DNA of 64,000 bases from Paenibacillus castaneae. GTDB taxonomy: Bacteria > Bacillota > Bacilli > Paenibacillales > Paenibacillaceae. The notes beneath the pieces are model-generated. The model saw only the letters and a list, made by a program, of their open reading frames with translations. It ran no database searches and had not been told where the DNA came from. Below, piece after piece: positions 52,382 to 61,869 of this stretch. Every line of letters starts with the position of its first letter. Within the stretch, counting starts at the first letter, position 1. Location: assembly GCF_002884445.1 (NCBI RefSeq), contig NZ_KZ614144.1, positions 2,837,551 to 2,901,550 of the forward strand, given 5' to 3'. The position numbers and the translations under genes are program-made.

Positions 52382-54106
52382 ATGGCGAATGATCAAATTG
52401 TGAAGCCGATTGGCGGACCGCCGAGCGAGGTTGAGCATATTAAAAGTGAGAGTAATTATTTGCGCGGAGCGCTTGTCGAAACGCTGGGAAACCGGATTAC
52501 CGGCGGTTTGCCTGAGGACGACAATCGTTTATTGAAATTTCACGGGAGTTATATGCAGGATGACCGTGATCTGCGCAATGAGCGTGAACGGCAGAAGCTG
52601 GAGCCGTCTTACCAGTTCATGATTCGTGTAGTAGCACCTGGAGGTGTTGCTACTCCAGAGCAGTGGTTAGTGATGGATAGCCTTGCTCATAAATATGGCA
52701 ACAACACGCTGCGCCTGACGACGCGTCAAGCCTTCCAAATGCATGGCATATTGAAATGGAATTTGAAGAGTACGATTAAAGGCATTAACGATACGCTGAT
52801 GACTACATTGGCTGCCTGCGGTGACGTGAATCGGAATGTGATGAGCAACCCGAATCCGTATCAATCCGAAATTCATGGCGAGGTTTATGAATGGGCACGG
52901 AAGATAAGCGATCATCTAGCTCCAAGAACACCTGCTTACCATGAAATATGGCTGGATGGCGAGAAGGTTGTAAACAGCTTGGATAACGCAGTGGAAGTGG
53001 AGCCGATTTACGGTCCTGTTTATTTGCCTCGTAAGTTCAAAATTGGTATGGCAGTTCCTCCTTCTAACGATGTTGATGTATATTCCCAGGATTTGGGTTA
53101 TATTGCAATCATTGAAGATGGGAAACTGGCGGGCTTTAACATCACTGCCGGCGGCGGTATGGGCATGACTCATGGCGATACGGCAACATATCCGCAGCTG
53201 GGACGTATTATTGGTTTCTGTACACCGGAGCAAGTAATTGACGTGGCAGAGAAAACCGTTACGATCCAACGTGATTACGGCAACCGTTCCGTACGCAAAA
53301 ATGCTCGTTTTAAATATACAATCGACCGTCATGGCATTGAATGGTTTATTGAAGAGCTTCAGAACAGATTGGGCTGGAAGCTTGAAGCAGCGCGTTCGTA
53401 CCATTTCGACCATAACGGTGATCGCTATGGCTGGGTTAAGGGAAGCAACGGCAAATGGAATTTGACGCTTTATATTCAAAGCGGCCGTATTCACGATGAA
53501 GGCGATTATAAGCTGATGACTGGATTGCGTGAAATCGCTAAGATTCATACAGGAGACTTCCGTCTTACGCCAAACCAGAATCTTGTTATTGCCAATGTAA
53601 CTGCGCAGAAGAAACGTAAAGTAATTGAATTGCTGGAGCAGTACGGACTGAATGCTGGTTCGCATCATTCTGCATTGCGCAGAAGCTCATTATCTTGTGT
53701 TGCACTGCCAACATGTGGTCTTGCTATGGCTGAAGCAGAACGTTACTTGCCAACCTTGATTGATAAGCTGGAGCCGATTTTGGATGAAGCAGGATTGCGT
53801 GATGAGGAAATAGTTATTCGTATGACTGGCTGTCCTAATGGCTGTGCACGGCCGGCTTTAGGTGAGATTTCGTTTATTGGAAAATCACCAGGCAAGTATA
53901 ATATGTATTTGGGTGCAGGCTTTGTCGGTGACAGGCTGAATAAGCTATACCGTGAAAACATCGGTGAGAACGAAATTGTGGAAACACTGGAGCCGATTAT
54001 TCATCGCTACGCGAAGGAGCGCCAAGCTAATGAGCATTTTGGAGATTTTGTTATCCGAAGCGGATATGTAGAAGCGGTTACTTCAGGACTGAATTTCCAT
54101 AATTAA
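52382..54106 (+). CDS. cysI: Assimilatory sulfite reductase hemoprotein (beta) subunit
   Basis: A 574-residue sirohaem/4Fe-4S protein that makes the six-electron reduction of sulfite to sulfide. The iron-sulfur cysteines are in [19 protein letters not shown] and [27 protein letters not shown] and [12 protein letters not shown] are substrate and sirohaem segments. The start at 52382 has GAGAGGAG upstream. It begins 48 bases after cysJ and forms one operon with it. No cysH, sat or cysG is in the window. Confidence 0.97.
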   Translation: MANDQIVKPIGGPPSEVEHIKSESNYLRGALVETLGNRITGGLPEDDNRLLKFHGSYMQDDRDLRNERERQKLEPSYQFMIRVVAPGGVATPEQWLVMDSLAHKYGNNTLRLTTRQAFQMHGILKWNLKSTIKGINDTLMTTLAACGDVNRNVMSNPNPYQSEIHGEVYEWARKISDHLAPRTPAYHEIWLDGEKVVNSLDNAVEVEPIYGPVYLPRKFKIGMAVPPSNDVDVYSQDLGYIAIIEDGKLAGFNITAGGGMGMTHGDTATYPQLGRIIGFCTPEQVIDVAEKTVTIQRDYGNRSVRKNARFKYTIDRHGIEWFIEELQNRLGWKLEAARSYHFDHNGDRYGWVKGSNGKWNLTLYIQSGRIHDEGDYKLMTGLREIAKIHTGDFRLTPNQNLVIANVTAQKKRKVIELLEQYGLNAGSHHSALRRSSLSCVALPTCGLAMAEAERYLPTLIDKLEPILDEAGLRDEEIVIRMTGCPNGCARPALGEISFIGKSPGKYNMYLGAGFVGDRLNKLYRENIGENEIVETLEPIIHRYAKERQANEHFGDFVIRSGYVEAVTSGLNFHN

Positions 54107-54130
54107 GCTTGGATTAGAGCAATAAACATA

Positions 54131-54190
54131 AATAAGGGACTGGCATCTGCTTATGAGTGAACACTCTTAGGCAAAGGCTAGTCCCTTATT
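54131..54190. terminator. Hairpin after cysI, likely bidirectional
   Basis: AATAAGGGACTGG (54131-54143) pairs with CTAGTCCCTTATT (54178-54190), with one mismatch and a long loop. It is placed between cysI and the convergent CBS gene. Confidence 0.75.
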
Positions 54191-54195
54191 TCTAA

Positions 54196-54600
54196 TTAAT
54201 CGGTAATATTTCTTGTGTAGTATGCGATTATATCTTTTCGACGAATAATTCCAATAAAAATACACGCATCGTCAACGACCGGAACGAAATTCTGATCAGC
54301 AGCCAGTGTGAGCATATCCTCCATTTGTGCATTAATGGAAACAGACTCATTCCGAACACGGTTTTGAATTTCACTTACGGATATCTCATGCAAATTGCCA
54401 AAGTGCAAGCCAGGTGTGTTTTTAAGCTTCCACAATAGATCGCCTTCAGATAGAGTTCCTATATACTTTCCAGCACTGTCAATGATGGGGATTGCCGTAT
54501 AATGATGATGCTCCAACTGCTCCATTGCTTCAAGCATGGATACGGAGGACGTAATATAGGCAACCTGCTCCTTCGGTAATAAAAAAGAAGATATTTGCAT
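54196..54600 (-). CDS. Protein with two CBS domains
   Basis: A 134-residue stand-alone CBS pair. Each half has the SMLEAMEQLEHHHYTAIPIID / DMLTLAADQNFVPVVDDACI pattern, with IGTLSEGDLLWKL and IGIIRRKDIIAYY. Such pairs bind adenosyl ligands and signal energy or redox state; the partner is unknown. A single gene with its own upstream region. Confidence 0.88.
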   Translation of the reverse strand: MQISSFLLPKEQVAYITSSVSMLEAMEQLEHHHYTAIPIIDSAGKYIGTLSEGDLLWKLKNTPGLHFGNLHEISVSEIQNRVRNESVSINAQMEDMLTLAADQNFVPVVDDACIFIGIIRRKDIIAYYTRNITD

Positions 54601-54820
54601 TGTTATGAACTCCTTTACTCCGCAATTTTATTAATTTCCTATTACTATTAAAACAAACTTTTCAAGTAAAATAAAATGCATTAATATTTCCAAACGAAGT
54701 ATGGGTTCGAAAAAGCATTTTTTAAGTCTAGTTCCGTAAATCATTTGAATTATTTCGAGTAAAGGATATAATGATAAATGGAATACCTTGTAAGACAAGT
54801 AATCTGAAGGAGTGGTGTAG

Positions 54821-55243
54821 ATGTCTGTTGATGTGTATATGAATTTTAATGGTAATTGCCGTGAAGCAGTCGAGTTTTATGCTCAGGTGTTTGAAACGGA
54901 AGAACCAAAAATGATGACATTTGGTGAAGCGCCGCCTAATCCGGAATATCCACTGCCAGAGGAAGCTAAAAGTTTAATCATGCACACACGCCTTAACATT
55001 AATGGAAGCAATGTGATGTTTTCAGATGTTTTTCCTGGTATGCCTTTTGTTGTCGGCAACAACATAACTTTAGCAATTGTAAGTGACAACAAAGACGAAA
55101 TTAGATCGTTTTTTGATAAACTTAAAGTTGGCGGTAAAGTAGGCATGGAGCTGCAGGAAACATTTTTCAGCAAACTATATGGCTCTTTAACGGATAAGTT
55201 TGGTGTGGAGTGGCAGTTAAACCTTGGGATGGCAGATTGGTAA
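54821..55243 (+). CDS. PhnB-like VOC-family protein
   Basis: A 140-residue protein (AAGGAG upstream) of the same PhnB-like plan as the one at 23003: VDVYMNFNGNCREAVEFYAQVF, then NVMFSDVFPGMPFVVGNNI, and YGSLTDKFGVEWQLNLG at the end. Substrate unknown. Confidence 0.87.
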   Translation: MSVDVYMNFNGNCREAVEFYAQVFETEEPKMMTFGEAPPNPEYPLPEEAKSLIMHTRLNINGSNVMFSDVFPGMPFVVGNNITLAIVSDNKDEIRSFFDKLKVGGKVGMELQETFFSKLYGSLTDKFGVEWQLNLGMADW

Positions 55244-55290
55244 CGACCTGCTTCTTCAAGTCATAATTTCGATCTAATAGCTTATAAGAT

Positions 55291-55347
55291 AACCGTTCTT
55301 TCGTAAATGGTGGGATGCACCTCCATAACTTAAGAGCGGTTTCTTTT
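55291..55347 (+). terminator. Hairpin terminator with inner stem
   Basis: AACCGTTCTT (55291-55300) pairs with AAGAGCGGTT (55332-55341), with an inner TGGTGG/CCTCCA stem and a T-rich tail. It follows the VOC gene. Confidence 0.65.
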
Positions 55348-55426
55348 TGTTGTTTTAATACAAGTATTGAATTATGCCAGAGTATTCTTAGTTTAATTAT
55401 AACAGAAAGGAAAAGGCGGTTTTGAT

Positions 55427-55612
55427 ATGGAAGAAAAGCTCGTTTTCTTGAGAGAATTTCCTTTTTTTCAATAGTTAGAGCTAGAAGAGCTAAAAATGGT
55501 TGCGTCACTTTTCATGACAAGAACGTATGACAAAGGATTGAATGTGTTTCTAGAGGAAAATCAGAATTTGATTGAAATCGATAAAAAGAAAGATTTTGAT
55601 TTGCGATATTGA
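55427..55612 (+). pseudogene. Relic of a Crp/Fnr-type regulator gene (N-terminus with a stop codon)
   Basis: With a GAAAGGAAAAGGCGG site and ATG at 55427, the frame gives a typical regulator start (MEEKLVFLREFPFFQ), then TAG at 55472, then continues in frame as LELEELKMVASLFMTRTYDK and GLNVFLEENQN. This is the first beta strand of a cyclic-nucleotide-binding domain. After that the sequence diverges and stops at 55610-55612; the rest of the domain and the helix-turn-helix are absent. So one nonsense mutation and a large 3' deletion. Confidence 0.7.
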
Positions 55613-55702
55613 GAAATTCAAACATATAGTTGTTGGCTTGTAATTGACAAGCTGCTTGATTAGGCTGGAATCTGGAATCAGGCGGCAATAAGACCAAAGA
55701 AG

Positions 55703-55738
55703 AAAACAGCCGAACAGGTGTAGAAACCTTGATCGGCT
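55703..55738 (-). terminator. Terminator of the hydroxy-acid oxidase gene
   Basis: On the minus strand, AGCCGATCAAGGT and ACCTGTTCGGCT form an imperfect stem followed by GTTTTCTT, about 50 bases after the stop. Confidence 0.65.
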
Positions 55739-55786
55739 AATTTATTGAAATAAAGCTTCATTTTTAAAATTAGGTTGCCCTCGGAA

Positions 55787-56950
55787 TCATCTCATTTTAC
55801 ATACAAGAGATTGATCGATATCGGGTATTGAGCTTCTACCGGAAATAGCTAATTGTAATTCCGTTTCAGCTATCAAATTATTAATCACTTCTTTCACTCC
55901 TGACTCACCCGCGACAGCGAGTGCATAGGCATAGGGCCTGCCAATCAGTACGGCAGAAGCTCCTAACGCGATAGCTTTAATAACATCTGCTCCCCTGCGA
56001 ACGCCACTATCAAGCAGAATAGGAATTTTCCCCTTTATTACTTCGCTAATCAAAGGCAGTGAATCTAATGTGGCCATAGCTCCATCAAGCTGGCGCCCTC
56101 CGTGATTTGAAACGATGATTCCATCTACACCATGCTCTAATGCCAAAATAGCATCATCAGGATGCGTAATTCCTTTGATCAAGACGGGTAGTTTAGTATG
56201 TTCACGTATGAAATCGAACTCCTTCCATGTGAAACAAGTATTATTTCCTTCTTCCAGAGCTGTCAATACTGCTTTTTTTAGGTCCTTTTCTGGCGATTTG
56301 TCTAGCATGGAGCAAAATATAGGATCGGTGAAATAATTTCCCATTCCTTGCCCAGTTAGAAAAGGTAGATAAGCGTTTCGTAAATCCGTTTCCCGCCAAC
56401 CAAGAAGGGTGGAATCTACGGTGACAACAATAGCAGAATAACCTGCTGCTTCAGCACGCTGCAGAAAGCTTTTGGTTAGGTCGTGATTTTTGGGCGGGTA
56501 TAGTTGAAACCATCTTACGCTGTCTTCCATTGCTTCAGCGACCTTTTCTAAAGGTATGCTTGACACATTGCTCAGAATATAAGGGATCCCGGACTTCGCA
56601 GCAGCTTTTGCTGGAGCTATTTCGCCATCGTGATGAAGAATCGTATTGACACCTATCGGGGCCAACAAGAATGGAGCAGGTAATTTACTTCCGAATATGG
56701 TGGTTGAAATATCGCATTTGGAAATATCGCAGCAAATTCTTGGCCGCAGCCGATATTTTTGAAAGGCATCGACATTGGCCTGATGTGTATGCCCTGCGCC
56801 GGCTGCTCCGTAGACATAACCAAAGGGAGCGGCTGCAAGAAGCTCTTTCGCTCGTTTTTCCCATTCATCAAAAGATACAGGTAAAAGCTTCGCTGCTTCA
56901 TCGCCGCATTTATAAATTTTCATTTGGATGTCTTCACTATTGTTTGCCAA
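55787..56950 (-). CDS. FMN-dependent alpha-hydroxy-acid oxidase/dehydrogenase
   Basis: A 387-residue TIM-barrel flavoenzyme. The TTG at 56950 has GGAGGTGA 5 bases upstream, so the longer reading is rejected. FMN and active-site segments: APFLLAPIGVN, SNVSSIPLEKVAEA, WFQLYPPKNHDL, VVTVDSTLLGWRE, LPVLIKGI, and IVSNHGGRQLDGAMATLDSL with catalytic His and Arg; ILLDSGVRRGADVIKAIALGA binds the phosphate. The family oxidises L-lactate, glycolate or similar acids; this lineage resembles lactate 2-monooxygenase/oxidase-like proteins. Substrate unknown. Confidence 0.9.
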   Translation of the reverse strand: MANNSEDIQMKIYKCGDEAAKLLPVSFDEWEKRAKELLAAAPFGYVYGAAGAGHTHQANVDAFQKYRLRPRICCDISKCDISTTIFGSKLPAPFLLAPIGVNTILHHDGEIAPAKAAAKSGIPYILSNVSSIPLEKVAEAMEDSVRWFQLYPPKNHDLTKSFLQRAEAAGYSAIVVTVDSTLLGWRETDLRNAYLPFLTGQGMGNYFTDPIFCSMLDKSPEKDLKKAVLTALEEGNNTCFTWKEFDFIREHTKLPVLIKGITHPDDAILALEHGVDGIIVSNHGGRQLDGAMATLDSLPLISEVIKGKIPILLDSGVRRGADVIKAIALGASAVLIGRPYAYALAVAGESGVKEVINNLIAETELQLAISGRSSIPDIDQSLVCKMR

Positions 56951-57098
56951 TTCAGTCACCTCCATGCGTATGTTTACTGTACTATCCTTTGTAAAATTAC
57001 TCTTGAGCATTCCTTGTGAAATTAAAAAAACGAAAACCAAATGAGTAATCAGATAGGAACCCGCTAGTTCCAAAGTCATAAACAGTTATATTTAAATA

Positions 57099-57127
57099 TT
57101 GACAGAGTTCGACAAACGATGTAATAT
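57099..57127 (+). promoter_or_regulatory. Sigma-A promoter of the nucleoside operon
   Basis: TTGACA (57099-57104), 17-bp spacer, TAATAT (57122-57127). Transcription would begin near 57134, just ahead of the first operator. Confidence 0.72.
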
Positions 57128-57144
57128 GAAAAAACAAACAAACA

Positions 57145-57158
57145 TGTAACCGGTTACA
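57145..57158 (+). promoter_or_regulatory. LacI-family operator 1
   Basis: TGTAACCGGTTACA is a perfect 14-base palindrome with the central CG typical of LacI/PurR/RbsR operators. It lies about 11 bases beyond the predicted transcription start, where bound repressor would block elongation or initiation. Confidence 0.85.
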
Positions 57159-57232
57159 CATCATATCACAAAATGATTAATTTATACCCAGATTATGGGG
57201 TCTATCGACAAGTTAATCTTGTGAAATGAGTA

Positions 57233-57246
57233 TGTAACTGATTACA
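57233..57246 (+). promoter_or_regulatory. LacI-family operator 2
   Basis: TGTAACTGATTACA repeats operator 1 with two central changes and the same flanks (AT before, CAT after). The 88-base offset equals about eight helical turns, compatible with looping between two repressor dimers. Confidence 0.82.
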
Positions 57247-57296
57247 CATAGTTAAATTCATCAAGCAGTGTATTGATTGTGGAGGTGGGATGAGAT

Positions 57297-58301
57297 GTGG
57301 CTACAATTAAAGACGTAGCAAAATTAGCAGGAGTATCTGTGGCAACGGTTTCACGGTTTATTAACAAAAATGGATATGTAAATGAAGAGACTAAGCTTCG
57401 GGTAGAGCAAGCAATCGATAAACTCCAATATGAGCGAAATGCGATGGCAAGAGGTCTTGCTACGAAGAAAACAGAGACGATCGCGCTTATATTGCCAGAT
57501 ATATCGAACCCCTTTTTCCCGGAATTAGCCAGAGCAGTGGAGGATGTGGCAAGGACATACGGTTACACAGTCATCCTTTGCAATTCTGACAATCAGGTGA
57601 ATAAAGAAAAGGGCTACATTCATGTGTTGAAGCAGCGGTACATTGATGGCATTCTATTTGCCTCCCATACATTGGGAGCTGAAGAAGTTGGGCTTATGAA
57701 GAAAAACAACATACCTTTTGTTGTGTTGGATAGAGTCCCGGCTGAGGTAGAATGTTCCGTTGTCCGCTCCAAAAACTTCGAAGGTGCTCAAATTGCTTTT
57801 CAGCATCTGCAAGAGGTGGGCTGCCGTAAAATCGCTCATATCTATGGACCGCAAGAATTAGCTACTGCCAAAGAACGACTGATGGGTTATGAACAATTAG
57901 CTAGAGAGTTTGATTGGTTCTCGCCTAGTTTAATGGTGCAGGGAGATTTCACCATCGATGGCGGAGGAATAGCGGTCGAGCTGCTGATGAGTCGCCATCC
58001 TGATATTGACGGCATATTTATCGGCAATGATCTTATGGCATTAGGAGCAATGAAAAAGCTTAAGCAAATGGGCATTCATGTTCCTGATCAAGTTGCAATA
58101 TGCGGATTCGACGGCATTCATTTGACTAAGATAGCAGATCCGGAGCTGACCACAATCGCTCAACCGACCTATGAGATTGGCATGATGGCAACTCGATTGT
58201 TAATTAAAAAAATTGAAGGTTTGATGGAAGAAGATCAAACACATGAATTTGATGTGACCTTACTATCAAGAGGCTCTACAGAAAGGAAAATACAAGTATG
58301 A
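57297..58301 (+). CDS. LacI-family transcriptional regulator (RbsR-like)
   Basis: A 334-residue repressor with GTG start behind GGAGGTGGG. The headpiece is ATIKDVAKLAGVSVATVSRF with the hinge helix YERNAMARGLATKKT. The periplasmic-binding-like core begins IALILPDISNPFFPELARAV and contains DGIFIGNDLMALGAMKKL. It is the first gene of the operon and overlaps ribokinase by 4 bases. It probably binds the two operators upstream and releases them with ribose, ribose phosphate or a nucleoside; the inducer is inferred. Confidence 0.93.
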   Translation: MATIKDVAKLAGVSVATVSRFINKNGYVNEETKLRVEQAIDKLQYERNAMARGLATKKTETIALILPDISNPFFPELARAVEDVARTYGYTVILCNSDNQVNKEKGYIHVLKQRYIDGILFASHTLGAEEVGLMKKNNIPFVVLDRVPAEVECSVVRSKNFEGAQIAFQHLQEVGCRKIAHIYGPQELATAKERLMGYEQLAREFDWFSPSLMVQGDFTIDGGGIAVELLMSRHPDIDGIFIGNDLMALGAMKKLKQMGIHVPDQVAICGFDGIHLTKIADPELTTIAQPTYEIGMMATRLLIKKIEGLMEEDQTHEFDVTLLSRGSTERKIQV

Positions 58302-59221
58302 AACAACCGAAAATTGTGGTCATAGGGAGTCTGAATATGGACATCGTCACGAAGACCTCCCGATTCCCGCAAGCCGGTGAAACCTTGACGGGAGAGGAGG
58401 TGCATTTCATACCCGGCGGTAAAGGTGCCAACCAAGCAGTAGCGGCTGCCCGTTTAGGAGCACAAACAACAATGATCGGCGCTGTGGGGAATGATGCATT
58501 CGGCAGTACGCTGCTTGAATCATTGCAGGTCAATAACATCTCTGTTGATAAGGTGAAGGTTATTGATGAAGCAGCTACAGGAGTAGCGAGTGTTATGCTT
58601 ACTTCAGACGACAACATGATTATTGTTGTGCCTGGTGCTAATGCTTTATATCTTCCTTCTAACATTGAACAGCTTGAAAGCGTGATCAAAGACACAGATA
58701 TCGTGCTTCTGCAATTGGAGATCCCGATAGAAACAGTTGAGGCAGCAGCAGTGTTAGCGAGGAAGCACAATAAACTAGTTATTCTCAATCCTGCTCCTGC
58801 TCAGAAGCTATCTCCATTGCTGTTGAATTGTGTTGATGTTATTACCCCAAACCGATCAGAGCTAGAGCTTCTAACCGGTTACGATACTTCCAAGGGACAT
58901 CTGAAGGAAGCCATGGAAGCACTGCTTGCTCAAGGACCTAAGCATGTCGTAACTACTTTGGGAGAAGATGGAGCCGCTTACAAAGCATTTGGGAAAGAGA
59001 TGGCAGCGCTTCCTTCTCACCGTGTTCCGGTCGTTGATACGACAGGTGCAGGAGATGCTTTCAATGCTGGTCTGGCATACGCTCTGGCAACAGGTAATGA
59101 ATTGCATCAGGCGATCAAATTCGCCAGTCAGGTTTCCGCTCTTGCAGTAACCAAATTCGGTGCACAAGAAGGAATGCCTACTTTTGAAGAGGTAGAAACT
59201 TTTGCAGCATCGCTCTGTTAA
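58298..59221 (+). CDS. rbsK: Ribokinase
   Basis: A 307-residue PfkB-family kinase phosphorylating D-ribose to ribose 5-phosphate. The N-terminal signature GSLNMDIVTKTSRFP and GGKGANQAVAAARLGA bind ribose. ILNPAPAQKL and TPNRSELELLTG are family segments. The anion-hole and catalytic-Asp motif is DTTGAGDAFNAGLAYAL. ATGA overlap with the regulator. In this operon it would consume the ribose freed by the nucleoside hydrolase at the 3' end. Confidence 0.95.
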   Translation: MKQPKIVVIGSLNMDIVTKTSRFPQAGETLTGEEVHFIPGGKGANQAVAAARLGAQTTMIGAVGNDAFGSTLLESLQVNNISVDKVKVIDEAATGVASVMLTSDDNMIIVVPGANALYLPSNIEQLESVIKDTDIVLLQLEIPIETVEAAAVLARKHNKLVILNPAPAQKLSPLLLNCVDVITPNRSELELLTGYDTSKGHLKEAMEALLAQGPKHVVTTLGEDGAAYKAFGKEMAALPSHRVPVVDTTGAGDAFNAGLAYALATGNELHQAIKFASQVSALAVTKFGAQEGMPTFEEVETFAASLC

Positions 59222-59267
59222 ACCATCTATGAATTCGAACAAACACACTTTAGGGGGACACTCAATT

Positions 59268-60311
59268 ATGAAACGTTCTTTCGGCAAACTAAGCTTGTTT
59301 ATACTAGCCATTACTTTAGTTCTTTCAGGCTGCGGCGCAAAAAATGGTGGAAGTAAAGACGATACGACAAATAATAAGGGCGAAAAGCTTTCCATTGGCT
59401 ATTATGTGAACGGTAATTTGGGCGATAGTGGATTTTTTGACTCTGCCAAAGCAGGCTTGGACCGCGCGGAAGCTGAGCTTGGCGTAACCGTAAAAACGGT
59501 GCAAGGCGGCACTAACCAATCAGATTGGCCTGTTGGATTGGAATCGATGGTTTCAAGCGGCAAGTATGACGCTATCGTAGTAGGTACAAGTCAAATGAAA
59601 GATACGACCATCGATTTGGCTAAGCGTTATCCGAAAGAGAAATTTATTTACTTTGATGAGACAATCGTGGATATTCCAAATATATATTCAGTGAAATATG
59701 ACCAAAGAGAAGGCTCCTTCCTTGCTGGTGCATTCGCTGCATTGGTTACAACGAGCAAAGAGCTGACTGGTGCAAATCCCGAGAAAGTAATCGGTTTTGT
59801 TGGCGGTATGGATATTCCGATTATTAATGACTTTAAAGCGGGTTATGAACAAGGTGCAGCATTTGTTGATCCTGAAGTAAAAGTTATTGCTTCTTTCGTC
59901 GGCGATTTCAGCAATGCTCCTAAGGGCAAGGAATTGGCACTGGCACAATATAACTCCCAGAATGCTGACATCATCTTCAACGTCGCAGGTCCAGCAGGAA
60001 TTGGCGTATTGGAAGCTGGTAAAAGCGCAGGTAAATATTCGATCGGTGTCAACAGCAACCAGAATGCGATTCAACCAGGAAGCGTTTTGACTTCCATGTT
60101 AAAGAACGTAGACAACTCCATCTTCCGGGCAGTAGATTTACTCAGCAAAGGTGAACTGAAATTCGGTTCGAATGAAGCGCTAGGCTTTGTAGAAGGCGGA
60201 GTAGGCCTGGCAACTGATGATTTGTACAAGAAATATGTCCCGCAATCCATTCAAGATAAGATTGAAGACATTCGGGCAAAACTTATCTCGGGAGAGATTA
60301 AAGTAAAATAG
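59268..60311 (+). CDS. BMP-family nucleoside-binding lipoprotein
   Basis: A 347-residue exported solute-binding protein. The signal sequence ends in LVLSGC (lipidated Cys near residue 21). The mature part is the Bmp/Med family: KLSIGYYVNGNLGDSGFFDSA, GTSQMKDTTIDLAKRYP, VKYDQREGSFLAGAFAALVT, IGFVGGMDIPIINDFKAGYEQG, FNVAGPAGIGVLEAG and IGVNSNQNAIQPGSVLTSML. Relatives such as NupN and BmpA-type proteins deliver nucleosides to ABC permeases. Start 59268 has AGGGGG upstream; the longer frame overlaps rbsK. Confidence 0.93.
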   Translation: MKRSFGKLSLFILAITLVLSGCGAKNGGSKDDTTNNKGEKLSIGYYVNGNLGDSGFFDSAKAGLDRAEAELGVTVKTVQGGTNQSDWPVGLESMVSSGKYDAIVVGTSQMKDTTIDLAKRYPKEKFIYFDETIVDIPNIYSVKYDQREGSFLAGAFAALVTTSKELTGANPEKVIGFVGGMDIPIINDFKAGYEQGAAFVDPEVKVIASFVGDFSNAPKGKELALAQYNSQNADIIFNVAGPAGIGVLEAGKSAGKYSIGVNSNQNAIQPGSVLTSMLKNVDNSIFRAVDLLSKGELKFGSNEALGFVEGGVGLATDDLYKKYVPQSIQDKIEDIRAKLISGEIKVK

Positions 60312-60321
60312 GAGGTACCGT

Positions 60322-61869
60322 ATGTACGACCTGTTGGAAATGAGAAATATTCATAAGGTATATCCGAATGGGACAAAAGCGAATAAAGGTGTATCTTTTT
60401 CCGTAAGGAAGGGAGAAATTCATGCTTTAGTTGGGGAGAACGGTGCCGGTAAATCAACGCTAATGAAAATATTATTTGGATTAGAAGCACCAACAGAGGG
60501 CGATATTTATTACAATGGAGAGAAAATTGTTCTAAAAAGCCCTAAGGATGCTATCAAATATGAAATAGGTATGGTGCATCAGCATTTTATGCTTGTCCCA
60601 TCCTTCACAGTAGCGCAAAATATCGTTCTCGGCTCTGAACCACGTAAAGGAGCATTGTCCTCCCTTGCTGACCATAAACGAGCCATTGCTGAAACGGACA
60701 AGCTTATCCAAGAATTTGGACTTCAGGTGGATCCGCAAGCGAAGGTGGAACATATTTCGGTCGGGCTTAAGCAGCGGGTTGAAATTTTAAAGGTTCTGTA
60801 CCGGGGTGCCCGGCTCATCATTCTTGATGAGCCGACAGCAGTCTTGACTCCGCAGGAAACAGTAGAATTGTTCCAATCATTAAGAAAACTGGTTAACCAA
60901 GGGTATACGATCATTTTTATAACTCATAAATTGAATGAAGTTATGGAAATCTCGGATCGCATTACGGTTCTGCGAGCAGGAAAGACGATATCTACACTTG
61001 ATACGGCAGCAACGAGTAAAGAGGAAATATCGCGTCTGATGGTAGGTAGGGATGTTCTTCTACGAGTGGAGAAGGGTCCGGCCAAACCGAAAGAAACGGT
61101 GCTGTCGGTTCGTAAGTTAAGCGACTTCACGGAGACGGGAAAAGCGATTTTGAAAGATGTATCGTTTGAGCTTCGCGCTGGTGAAATATTAGGAATTGCA
61201 GGAGTTGAGGGCAATGGTCAAACGGAATTGATCAACGCTATAACGGGCTTCAGCAAAACCTATGAAGGCAGCGTTCATTTTCTGAATGAGGCGTTATCCG
61301 GAAAAACGATTAAAGAAATCCGTGATATCGGAATTGGTCATATTCCCGAGGACAGACAGACCAAGGGTGCTTGTCTTACTTCTTCTGTTAAGGAAAATTT
61401 AATTCTTGATTTGTATCAAGATAAGCAGTTTAGAAGAGGGCCTTTTCTTAATCAGAGAAAGATCAGAACGCATGCGAAGCGATTAATTGAACAATTTGAT
61501 ATCCGTACGACAAGCGAGGATACGTTAGCAGGCTCACTTTCAGGAGGCAATATTCAAAAAATAGTTGTCGCACGAGAGGTTTCGAAGAGTCCTAAGCTTC
61601 TTATTGCAGCACAACCAACGCGAGGCGTTGATATCGGTTCAATTGAATTTATTCATAAGGAAATCGTAAAGAAACGGGACGAAGGGACAGCGGTCTTGCT
61701 CGTATCGGCGGAATTGACGGAAGTGATGAGCTTAAGTGACCGCATTGGCGTTCTTTACAACGGAGAGCTCGTGGCTGTATTAGAAAATTCCGAGGACTTA
61801 ACAGAAGAAGAGATAGGCTTCTATATGTTGGGTGTGAAAAAGGGAGAAAAGAAGGCGGTTACATCATGA
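60322..61869 (+). CDS. Nucleoside ABC transporter ATPase (two ABC domains, NupO/YufO type)
   Basis: A 515-residue fused ATPase. The first domain is complete: Walker [42 protein letters not shown], and [10 protein letters not shown]. The second has the degenerate [15 protein letters not shown], then [20 protein letters not shown] and [14 protein letters not shown], lacking the usual Walker B Glu. This asymmetric pattern is standard for sugar and nucleoside importers. AGGAGG precedes the ATG, 10 bases after the lipoprotein. Confidence 0.94.
   Translation: MYDLLEMRNIHKVYPNGTKANKGVSFSVRKGEIHALVGENGAGKSTLMKILFGLEAPTEGDIYYNGEKIVLKSPKDAIKYEIGMVHQHFMLVPSFTVAQNIVLGSEPRKGALSSLADHKRAIAETDKLIQEFGLQVDPQAKVEHISVGLKQRVEILKVLYRGARLIILDEPTAVLTPQETVELFQSLRKLVNQGYTIIFITHKLNEVMEISDRITVLRAGKTISTLDTAATSKEEISRLMVGRDVLLRVEKGPAKPKETVLSVRKLSDFTETGKAILKDVSFELRAGEILGIAGVEGNGQTELINAITGFSKTYEGSVHFLNEALSGKTIKEIRDIGIGHIPEDRQTKGACLTSSVKENLILDLYQDKQFRRGPFLNQRKIRTHAKRLIEQFDIRTTSEDTLAGSLSGGNIQKIVVAREVSKSPKLLIAAQPTRGVDIGSIEFIHKEIVKKRDEGTAVLLVSAELTEVMSLSDRIGVLYNGELVAVLENSEDLTEEEIGFYMLGVKKGEKKAVTS

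Noticed and set aside
52916-53668. 250-codon minus-strand frame opposite cysI
   Set aside because: cysI is unambiguous on the plus strand with all Fe-S cysteines; the antisense frame shows no motif or ribosome site.
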